Part shown: piece after piece, positions 7,297 to 13,233 of the stretch
Layout of the letters: each line of letters starts with the position of its first letter
How positions within the stretch are numbered: the first letter of the stretch is position 1
Origin: CAYMLQ01 sp964390795
GTDB taxonomy: Bacteria; Verrucomicrobiota; Kiritimatiellia; RFP12; UBA1067
Assembly (NCBI GenBank): GCA_964390795.1
Contig: CAYMLQ010000141.1
Coordinates: forward strand, 1 to 13,233
Direction: 5' to 3'
DNA length: 13,233 nucleotides
Notes under the pieces: generated by a model
Seen by the model: only the letters and a program-made list of their open reading frames with translations
The model's database searches: none
Told to the model about the DNA's origin: nothing
Program-made: the position numbers and the translations under genes

Positions 7297-8247
7297 TCAC
7301 TTTGGGGAGAAGAACTGGATTGCCTTTTTCCCGTCAGGAGCGGGTACGATTTTGAAATCTCCGAAGACCGTTCCGTTACGCCCCACCTTCAATGCAGCCT
7401 TCTTATTGTCACTCGCCCTGTTGATTTCTTGGAGGCTGGCTTTCTTGAGCTTCACAATGCTGGCGGCATCAAGGAAATAACTCGTTGCCTCATCCCGGGC
7501 CAAACCTGCCGTTTTCCCGGCTGAGATTTCCTCGTCGGTGCGGGGCCGGTTTGAAATGCGCAGACTCTGAATGTTGCATTGGGGATACGTCAGGGTGCCA
7601 ATTCCCAGCAAGTCCGTGTCGGATGGCTTGGGGTTGCCTTCAATGGCGCAAACCCGTTCCTTGACCTTCTTGCCTTCAAAATACATCGCATAGCAACACG
7701 TCTTGCTCTCAAATTTCCACGTTGCTGCCAGATGATGCCACTGATTCTCCTTAATCGGCGCGTCGTTCATGCCAACCCGGAGCCCTTCGTAATCGTTCCC
7801 CTCATTTTTGGGCAGCCGGCCGGCATAAAGAAACAGCAAAGAGTCTTCACTGCTGAGACGGTGGACTGCGCCAAGGAAAAACAGCGGGTTTGTGTGGGCC
7901 TCATACGAAAAAGAATAGGGCCTGCCGGACGCGTTGTAGAGCATGGGGAAGGCCGCCGTGATCGCAGCGGACTGATCGGGAGGGACTTTGAACGTGTCGC
8001 CAAACGAATGGGCCAGGCTGAACACCACCTCCACCGTACCTTGATTCAGGTCGATGTGCCCCTTTGCAGGAAAGAAAACAACGGTTCCGGGCGTCGGCCC
8101 GTTGTTTGGTTTCTCACGCGTTGTGAAAACGGGCTTTTCTTTGATAGTGACGGCTGCGTCTGCCTTACGAACCAGGCAACAGAAACTCGTGACCGCCAGA
8201 CCCATCCTGACGGCCCGCTTTAACCCTCTACACCTGGGCACTTTCAT
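7297..8247 (-). CDS. Secreted LamG/concanavalin A-like domain protein
   Basis: 316 residues. The ATG at 8247 is preceded by AAAGGGG with a 7-nt spacer, a good ribosome binding site. A signal peptide covers about residues 1-31 (basic start, then MGLAVTSFCCL, then VRKADA). The body matches the LamG/pentraxin-like jelly roll: GTVEVVFSLAHSF, a central strand block, the signature ENQWHHLAATWKF, MYFEGKKVKE, and the closing motif IQSLRISNRPRTDEEI. Such domains bind or present glycans or assist secreted enzymes; no catalytic residues are apparent. A lysine-rich tail of about 60 residues follows and is not recognised. Base composition differs from neighbours: sample lines in this gene are near 48-53% GC against about 70% in a sample line of the next gene. 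The stop TGA overlaps a possible GTG start of the next gene (7300), but the better start there is 41 bp downstream. Confidence 0.8.
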   Translation of the reverse strand: MKVPRCRGLKRAVRMGLAVTSFCCLVRKADAAVTIKEKPVFTTREKPNNGPTPGTVVFFPAKGHIDLNQGTVEVVFSLAHSFGDTFKVPPDQSAAITAAFPMLYNASGRPYSFSYEAHTNPLFFLGAVHRLSSEDSLLFLYAGRLPKNEGNDYEGLRVGMNDAPIKENQWHHLAATWKFESKTCCYAMYFEGKKVKERVCAIEGNPKPSDTDLLGIGTLTYPQCNIQSLRISNRPRTDEEISAGKTAGLARDEATSYFLDAASIVKLKKASLQEINRASDNKKAALKVGRNGTVFGDFKIVPAPDGKKAIQFFSPK

Positions 8248-8254
8248 CGTTCAG

Positions 8255-8261
8255 CCCCTTT
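8255..8261 (-). promoter_or_regulatory. Ribosome binding site AAAGGGG for the LamG gene
   Basis: AAAGGGG lies 7 nt before the ATG at 8247, in the 31-bp gap after the preceding stop. It supports this start over the internal ATG fourteen codons later. Confidence 0.7.
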
Positions 8262-8278
8262 CTCAAACAAGTGCCGGG

Positions 8279-10621
8279 TCACTTCCCCGGCGGCAGCGGC
8301 TGAGGAATCTTCAGCCGCTGCCAGTTCTTGGTCTTTTTCGCCAGCGCCTCCGGCACTTCGCCTTCATATCCCTGCAAAACGCCCCGCCACTTGCCGCTGC
8401 CGTCTTTCCACAACGCCACATCGGCAGGTGTCGCCAGCTCGATGGTCGTGTCACCGGCCTTGAACGTCTTGAGCCCACCCGCCGCCAGCGCTTCGACCTT
8501 GCCGTTTTTGTCCAGCCGCACCGCAGCAAGGCCGATAGCGTCGAAGGTCACGTCCAGTCCTTGAACCTTGATCGTTTTCCGGATCGGATCGCCCAGGGCA
8601 TCCTGTTCACCGGAGGCGAGGATCACCGTGCCGTCCGTCAGCCGGCAGCGTCCGGAGGCGGGCAGGTCGACCGAGGTCCGGCCCATCCCGTTCCACAGGG
8701 GGAAGGTGTTCGTCGCACACGTCTGCGGCTCAACGCCTCGGCTCCGGAGTTCCGCGCTGACAGCGTGGGCGCAGGAGGCGACATCCGGCAGTACTTTCAT
8801 GGAGGCCGGAAGAGCCGCGTTGCCGACGTACGGTTCGGCGTTAAAGGTCCGGGTCCAGTCGCCCACGCGGTAGAGTGCGGTCTTCCCCTTCGCGCACTTC
8901 TGGAAAAATCCAGCGGTCTCGGCATTTTCGAATTCGGGCTGATACAGCACGACCGCTTCGTAGCGCTGCTTCCCGTACCAGACGTAGCCGTCCTTGCCGA
9001 CCCGCAGAGCCTTGTCGCCGATCTCGCTGGACGGGATCAGGTCCACGTAAAATCCTTCGCGCCAGAGGGTGTCCGTGAGTTCCGTGCCGGTATCGTTGTA
9101 AGCCGGTCCGGCCCAGTTCATCGCGCTGGCGTGGCCGAATATAACCGCCACAGGGCAATCCACGGGCGCATCCGAAATCAGGTTCAACAGCCGGATACGG
9201 CAATCAACGGCAATAACTTGGGTGCGTAAAAGCGCCACGTTCATTTCGGCGCCAGATATCGGAAGCGGATATAAGACGTGGAAATTCATCCGGCCGCCGG
9301 ACAGCGCGTAGCTCCAGATTCCTTTCACGTAAGATTCCGGCGTCGGTTTGTACCACTGGTTGTACCACACGGCGCCGCCGAACTTTTTGGCCATAGAGGT
9401 TCGACAGCTGTAAGGCGTCGTTTCGTCGGTCTGGGCAAAGTCGCGGGTTACGCTCCACCAGTTCAGCCCGTCCCGCTCGAACTCGCGGGAGTCGAGCACC
9501 GGGAAGGTGGTCGCATGCGTGCCAACAAACGCTTTCTCCCCAAAAGTGGCCTTCGCGGCGCGGTAGTACGCCTGCTCGATCTCCGTGTTGCGTGCCCAGT
9601 GGAGTCTCATCACATGATTGATGGCCAACTGTCGCTCGCGCTCCCTTCCGACCTCGCCCGCCCACATCAGCAGTGAATCGCGAACCAGGTCGCGCCCGCC
9701 GGTCGCCTTGGAGTAGGCTTCCGCCTGGAAGCGTGAGAACCAGTACCCGTTTTTCTTCGGATTCCCGTCGTGTGCAGCGGGAAAACCCCATTCGTCCTTC
9801 ATCAGTCCGGCCAGCGGCGCATCCGCATACTGCTTGATGGTTTCGGCCTCGAATGGAATCAGATGAGGACTGAACACGGCCGGGTAGTCCATCGTGATCC
9901 GCGAGATCACGCACACCTTCCGTCCCTTGTCTTCCGCAGTACAGGGAATAGCGACCGACATTTTCGAGAACCAGCGCTCGCGCCACTGCGTGGACTTCTT
10001 GACGCTGCAGAGCGGCGTGATGTCCGTGACGCTGGCCGGATCAAGGCCCTGCGGCGTCCGCACAAAGGAATACGCCCGCTCCAACTTGATGGACTGCATG
10101 GCCAAGTTATCGGCGATGGCATCTCCATGTCCCCCTTTATAATCAAGTTCAGCGGTGATTTCCCCTTTCTCCGCCAGGTCGAACTCCTGCAGCCACAGAC
10201 GCTCCTGCATCTCGTCCGGATACTTCTTTCTGAACGTCTCGCGCGAATGCCGGATGTCCAGTTCCAGCGCCAGCCCCATGCCGCGCTCTTTGGCATAAAG
10301 GGCTGCAGCCTTGAACCAGTCGTGGACCACCGGGTCAACCATCTCGCGATAAGGGTCGCGCATGGTGGTCGTGAGCAGGGTGAAGTGCGAGTGCGCCGCG
10401 GCCGCGTCCAGGAAGCCGCGGTAGCCCTCGCGCTCGGCGATGGCAGGCTCCTGCGGAAACCAGGCGCCGATCACCGGCGGTACGCCGTCTGGCAAACGAA
10501 ACGAGGAGGCTTCGGCCTGCTGCCCGCCCGCCGCGCTCGCCGGCAAGTGGGTTAAAGCCAGGGCGAGCAGCGTCGCGCTCGCACAGGCTGACATGAAGCG
10601 GTTCGATTGAATAAGTGTCAT
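8279..10621 (-). CDS. Large secreted predicted TIM-barrel hydrolase, family not recognised
   Basis: 780 residues from the ATG at 10621, chosen because a signal peptide follows (MTLIQSNRF, then ATLLALALTHLPASA) and an AAGAGA element lies 9 nt upstream. An in-frame start at 10756 would overlap the previous gene by over 100 bp and would add non-signal sequence. The first 500 residues look like an alpha/beta barrel: PVIGAWFPQEP, GMGLALELDIRHS, LMKDEWGFP (E277, a possible catalytic acid), KAFVGTHATTFP, FGGAVWYNQWY and LSGGRMNFHVLYP. A segment with VDCPVAVIFGHASA, LWREGFYVDLIPSSEI and RYEAVVLYQPE resembles the GATase-like trimerisation domain of GH42-type enzymes. The C-terminus is probably a beta-sandwich. 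The layout (barrel, GATase-like, sandwich) suggests a glycoside hydrolase, but I cannot name a family and the substrate is unknown. Its position among GH106-like genes suggests work on the same glycan. Confidence 0.75.
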   Translation of the reverse strand: MTLIQSNRFMSACASATLLALALTHLPASAAGGQQAEASSFRLPDGVPPVIGAWFPQEPAIAEREGYRGFLDAAAAHSHFTLLTTTMRDPYREMVDPVVHDWFKAAALYAKERGMGLALELDIRHSRETFRKKYPDEMQERLWLQEFDLAEKGEITAELDYKGGHGDAIADNLAMQSIKLERAYSFVRTPQGLDPASVTDITPLCSVKKSTQWRERWFSKMSVAIPCTAEDKGRKVCVISRITMDYPAVFSPHLIPFEAETIKQYADAPLAGLMKDEWGFPAAHDGNPKKNGYWFSRFQAEAYSKATGGRDLVRDSLLMWAGEVGRERERQLAINHVMRLHWARNTEIEQAYYRAAKATFGEKAFVGTHATTFPVLDSREFERDGLNWWSVTRDFAQTDETTPYSCRTSMAKKFGGAVWYNQWYKPTPESYVKGIWSYALSGGRMNFHVLYPLPISGAEMNVALLRTQVIAVDCRIRLLNLISDAPVDCPVAVIFGHASAMNWAGPAYNDTGTELTDTLWREGFYVDLIPSSEIGDKALRVGKDGYVWYGKQRYEAVVLYQPEFENAETAGFFQKCAKGKTALYRVGDWTRTFNAEPYVGNAALPASMKVLPDVASCAHAVSAELRSRGVEPQTCATNTFPLWNGMGRTSVDLPASGRCRLTDGTVILASGEQDALGDPIRKTIKVQGLDVTFDAIGLAAVRLDKNGKVEALAAGGLKTFKAGDTTIELATPADVALWKDGSGKWRGVLQGYEGEVPEALAKKTKNWQRLKIPQPLPPGK

Positions 10622-10630
10622 GATTTTGAA

Positions 10631-10636
10631 TCTCTT
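10631..10636 (-). promoter_or_regulatory. Weak ribosome binding site AAGAGA for the unrecognised hydrolase
   Basis: AAGAGA lies 9 nt before the ATG at 10621, inside the short gap after the propeller gene. It supports the start directly before the signal peptide. Confidence 0.5.
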
Positions 10637-10640
10637 AATT

Positions 10641-12107
10641 TCACTTCTTCGATGTGACGGCATAGACGTTCGCGCTGCGCAGGTAGAAGCGCAGGCTGAT
10701 TCTCCGTCCCGCCAGCTCATGCGCAGACGTGCCGCTCCAGAGCAGCGGCAGATCAATCTGGTCGCCGGTCTTGATCAGGCACTTGTCCTGCTCGAACCCC
10801 GGAAGCACCGCGCCTTTCTCATCCAGCACCGCCACCATGACATAGGCCTGCTGCGTGGCAAAGGGACGGTCAGGCGACGGCACGGCGGCATTCAGCAAGA
10901 GGTCGCCCTGAGGCATCGTGAAGGCCACCGTTGAAACCTCCGCGTTGGCCCGCGCGCCGACATAGCTGAGGCGGTCCTGTTTAATCCCCATCAGTTTGTT
11001 ACCCCAGCGAAACAGGGTCATGCCGTTGAGGTTCATGGGATTGTGCGTGATGCAGTAGCCTTCGGGAAAGGTGTCGCCCAGCGCATTGAGGCCGCGATAG
11101 GGCCGCTCCCAATGCAGTCCGTCCCGGCCGGTCCACCACTCCGTGTCCAACTGCGGCCCGTGCTTGAGTCGCGCGAGCGGGCTGGCGGCATAATTCAGGG
11201 TCATTGCGTAACAGCGGTCATGGTACCAGAACCCGATGCAGCGGTAGAACTCCAGGTCGGGCGGATCATAGTCGTCCGGCACGAGCATCATGTTCCTCGG
11301 CACGTGATCCTTCTTCCCGCTCCGATCCCACAGGTCGTGCATGGACACGTCCGGCTCCCACTGCAGGCCGTCGCGGCTGGTGCGGACAACCTGCACGCGC
11401 CGGTCGCGCAGGGCGCTGTTCTTGAGCAGCGACGTCCGCCCGCCGTGATCCTGGAGTTGCTTGATGACAGGCTGGAGGCTTTTGCAGACACAGACCAGAC
11501 GTTCAAGCTTCGGACTCCAGAACAGGCTCATGGAGTCGCCGTCATAGAAGAGCGGGTCGTTGGAATGAAGTGTCCAGCTCTTGCCGTCAGGGCTGAAAAA
11601 CGCGCGATAGCCCATGCCGTTGGGATCGACGATGATGCGCAACAGCAGAAACTGCTTCTTGTCCGGATTGTAGGCGATCGCGCAGTGCGGCGTCCAATTC
11701 GCCGGCGCGGACGCGAACACTTTTTCGATGTTCTCAAACCGCACGCCGTCGCGGGAGGTGGCGCGGACGAGATCCCACGTGTGCTTGACCCGTGGCATGT
11801 CAGCGAACGTGTTCGTGTAGCTTTTTATGTCCGGGTCCTCATGAAAGGCCGAGCCGTAAACAAGGCACGAACCGGCGCTTTGAGGAATGCTGTGAATGAC
11901 TTCAAAACCCGGGTTCTCGCAGGCCTGCAGCTTTTGCAGAGCCGTGGCGCCGAAGTGGATCTTGCCCCAGGTGTTGGTGATGTCCCGCTGGTCGGAAAAG
12001 AGGAGCTTGAACGCCTCGGCTCTTGGCGGAGCGTCCGCAACGGCCGCTGTCGCACATACCGCGCCGACACCACAAAACAAGAGCACGCGTTTCCCCATCG
12101 TGTTCAT
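10641..12107 (-). CDS. Secreted five-bladed beta-propeller protein (GH43/GH32-like superfamily), function unassigned
   Basis: 488 residues. An N-terminal signal peptide (about residues 1-25, MNTMGKRVLLFCGVGAVC then AAVADA) indicates export. The middle has repeated propeller-type strands of the form ATSRDGVRFE, FFSPDGKSWT, RTSRDGLQWEP and WTGRDGLHWERP, each an S/G-x-D-G-x-x-W-like blade motif as in GH43, GH32 and sialidase-type propellers. The last 100 residues form a beta-sandwich (EVSTVAFTMPQGDLLLNA to LAGRRISLRFYLRSANVYA) often found at the end of such proteins in Planctomycetes and relatives. I see no unambiguous catalytic triad, so it may be a glycosidase or only a carbohydrate-binding propeller. 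The start ATG overlaps the upstream stop by 4 bp, with a G5 run 3 nt before it; an internal ATG at 12098 is the alternative start. The next gene follows 19 bp downstream, so co-transcription is likely. Confidence 0.8.
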   Translation of the reverse strand: MNTMGKRVLLFCGVGAVCATAAVADAPPRAEAFKLLFSDQRDITNTWGKIHFGATALQKLQACENPGFEVIHSIPQSAGSCLVYGSAFHEDPDIKSYTNTFADMPRVKHTWDLVRATSRDGVRFENIEKVFASAPANWTPHCAIAYNPDKKQFLLLRIIVDPNGMGYRAFFSPDGKSWTLHSNDPLFYDGDSMSLFWSPKLERLVCVCKSLQPVIKQLQDHGGRTSLLKNSALRDRRVQVVRTSRDGLQWEPDVSMHDLWDRSGKKDHVPRNMMLVPDDYDPPDLEFYRCIGFWYHDRCYAMTLNYAASPLARLKHGPQLDTEWWTGRDGLHWERPYRGLNALGDTFPEGYCITHNPMNLNGMTLFRWGNKLMGIKQDRLSYVGARANAEVSTVAFTMPQGDLLLNAAVPSPDRPFATQQAYVMVAVLDEKGAVLPGFEQDKCLIKTGDQIDLPLLWSGTSAHELAGRRISLRFYLRSANVYAVTSKK

Positions 12108-13233
12108 CGGCCCCCATTATTTATTAGTGTTTCCGTTTGTTTTTGTAATCCCTTCAAAGCAGCCCCTTCGCTGACGCACAGCCTGACCGGGCCGAGCAGG
12201 CCAGACTCCAGCAGCGTATCATCCTTCTTCCACAGCCGCCACATCGAGAATGTGTAGCGGCCGGACGGGCTGGGCTTGCCGTCCTTCAACCACTGCGGCC
12301 ACGCCTTGATCAGGCCAGAGGGGTGGTGCTCGTGCAGGGCGATGGATTGGCGCTCGCTGTCCTCGGGTAGTAGCTCGTCGCCGATCAGCCGGTTGGGCCA
12401 GAGATTGACAACGCTGATTTCGAGCTGGTTGTCGCCGGGTTTCACAGCGGCCGTGATGTCTACGCGGAAGGGCGGCTTCCAGATGACGCCGACATTCTTG
12501 CCGTTGCACGTGACTCTCGCCATCACGGCGACGCGGCCGAGGTCGAGGAAGAGCGAGGAACTCAGGGTTCGGGGTTCAGGAAGATTGAAGACCTTACGGT
12601 AGACAGCCGTTCCGGAGTAGTACCTGATCCCGGGATCGGAGTGATCCGACCAATCGGACAGATCTTTAAAGATAACAGGCTTGGCCGGCCCGCCCCACTT
12701 CGGATCGAAGGTCACCTCCCACGGCCCCGCGATCTTCAGCACCGGCTTCGATTCCGGCACAGAACACTGAACCCCGAACCCTGAACCCCGAACCTTGAAA
12801 ACCACAAACACCGACCCGCGCGGGTCGAGCCTTAACGTCACGCGCGTGCACCCGTTGGTTTCCTCATAAGCCGACGCTTGCTCGATGCGGCCGTCTTCCG
12901 GCCGCCACAGCTCCGGCAGCTTGCCCGCCACACGGAAGCTGCAGGTGACGGCAACTTCGTTCGACTGCGGGTTTGCGACAAAGTAGATCTCCGTGTCGCC
13001 GTCGCGGCGATGGATGTGGTTCAAGGGCTGCGTGCTTGCGAAATCCGCCGGCACGCCCGCTCGCAGAAGTGTTTGTTCCGGCGTCTCGCCCCAGGCCACA
13101 CGGCCTTTGCCGAAGCGGTGTTCCTTGATGCGATCCCCATCGCATTCGCCCCACAGCTCGCCGGCCAGGCGTTTGACTTCCTCATCGCAGGCCGGATAAT
13201 CGCTCAGGCTGGGCGAGGTCAGCGGCTTCGGGC
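12104..13233 (-). CDS. GH106-like glycosidase (alpha-L-rhamnosidase family), C-terminal part; 5' end outside the window
   Basis: The reading frame stays open to the right edge, so the gene is cut by the window; 375 complete codons are visible, ending in TGA. A GTG at 13099 is internal, because the residues upstream of it (SPSLSDYPACDEE, then LAGELWGE) align with SPSLKNYPQCDVE and LTAELWGD in the glycosidase at 457-4422. From N to C the visible part holds the end of a GATase-like segment, a beta-sandwich (IYFVANPQSNEVAVT, LWRPEDGRIE, SVFVVFK), and the C-terminal jelly roll typical of GH106 proteins and resembling the GH2 sugar-binding fold (IAGPWEVTFDPKW, YYSGTAVYRKVF, LFLDLGRV, SGLLGPV). The catalytic barrel lies upstream, outside the window. 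GH106 enzymes are inverting alpha-L-rhamnosidases; the exact substrate cannot be read from this part. Unlike its paralog it lacks a LamG module between VFVVF and GPWEV; a heptamer array sits there instead, and a second array lies before LFLDLG. The stop overlaps the next gene's start as ATGA, which points to translational coupling. Confidence 0.85.
   Translation of the reverse strand, partial: PKPLTSPSLSDYPACDEEVKRLAGELWGECDGDRIKEHRFGKGRVAWGETPEQTLLRAGVPADFASTQPLNHIHRRDGDTEIYFVANPQSNEVAVTCSFRVAGKLPELWRPEDGRIEQASAYEETNGCTRVTLRLDPRGSVFVVFKVRGSGFGVQCSVPESKPVLKIAGPWEVTFDPKWGGPAKPVIFKDLSDWSDHSDPGIRYYSGTAVYRKVFNLPEPRTLSSSLFLDLGRVAVMARVTCNGKNVGVIWKPPFRVDITAAVKPGDNQLEISVVNLWPNRLIGDELLPEDSERQSIALHEHHPSGLIKAWPQWLKDGKPSPSGRYTFSMWRLWKKDDTLLESGLLGPVRLCVSEGAALKGLQKQTETLINNGGR
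12559..12579. repeat. Heptanucleotide array, two clear units plus a degenerate one, inside coding sequence
   Basis: Units GGTTCGG (12566) and GGTTCAG (12573), preceded by a degenerate AACTCAG (12559). They encode the loop PEPRTLSSS before LFLDLG in the right-edge glycosidase, the same structural position as the array at 762-796 of its paralog. Bases 12562-12579 are exactly the reverse complement of 12767-12784. Confidence 0.75.
12763..12797. repeat. Heptanucleotide array, five units, inside coding sequence
   Basis: Plus-strand units start at 12763, 12770, 12777, 12784 and 12791; on the coding strand the consensus is CRGGGTT with A and G alternating at the second base. The array spans 35 bp and encodes a glycine-rich linker (KVRGSGFGVQC) between the VFVVF sandwich strand and the jelly roll. 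Same heptamer family as 12559-12579 but in the opposite orientation. Confidence 0.88.

Noticed and set aside
7256..7300. GTG start at 7300 for the compact glycosidase, coupled to the LamG gene stop
   Set aside because: It lacks a Shine-Dalgarno and adds 15 polar residues before an otherwise standard signal peptide starting at 7255.
8054..9229. 391-codon open frame on the plus strand
   Set aside because: It spans two minus-strand genes and their junction in antisense and shows no domain or signal peptide.
11043..12257. 404-codon open frame on the plus strand, opposite the propeller gene
   Set aside because: Antisense shadow of a signal-peptide-bearing gene; low-complexity composition and no domain.
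12630..12665. Apparent 9-bp periodicity encoding S-D-x three times (SDWSDHSDP)
   Set aside because: The paralog has DWTQRSETG at the same place, so most of this segment is ordinary family sequence; three units of 9 bp are not convincing as an array.

Overview
The window reads as a piece of a high-GC genome, probably from the PVC superphylum (Kiritimatiellota, Lentisphaerota or Planctomycetota). This rests on the gene content only: several large secreted GH106-like glycosidases, a five-bladed beta-propeller protein with a C-terminal beta-sandwich common in PVC secreted proteins, and LamG-type modules. There is no rRNA or tRNA to settle the lineage.

All supported genes lie on the minus strand and are packed like one operon, transcribed from right to left. 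In order of transcription they are: the C-terminal part of a GH106-like glycosidase that enters from the right edge (12104-13233); a beta-propeller protein (10641-12107, 4-bp overlap); a 780-residue predicted hydrolase of no family I recognise (8279-10621); a small LamG-like secreted protein (7297-8247); a GH106-like glycosidase (4436-7255); a longer GH106-like glycosidase with an inserted LamG module (457-4422); and a 32-codon frame that is little more than a signal peptide (342-440). Gaps are 13 to 41 bp. Every gene whose 5' end is visible starts with a signal peptide, so the products probably act in the periplasm or outside the cell on a rhamnose-containing (or related deoxyhexose) polysaccharide. 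No transporter, sulfatase, regulator or promoter is visible.

The left 341 bp hold no convincing gene. They are GC-rich and contain three strong inverted repeats, and they begin just where the last gene of the operon breaks off after its signal peptide. I read this as a structured intergenic or mobile element, or a rearrangement scar, that truncated that gene.

The most unusual signal is a set of imperfect heptanucleotide (7-bp period) arrays inside coding sequence. Two paralogous glycosidases carry arrays of different heptamer families at the same loop of their C-terminal domain. One carries a second array at exactly the domain junction where its paralog carries the LamG module. The two arrays within the right-hand gene include a perfect 18-bp inverted repeat. 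Because 7 is not a multiple of 3, gain or loss of one unit would shift the frame.
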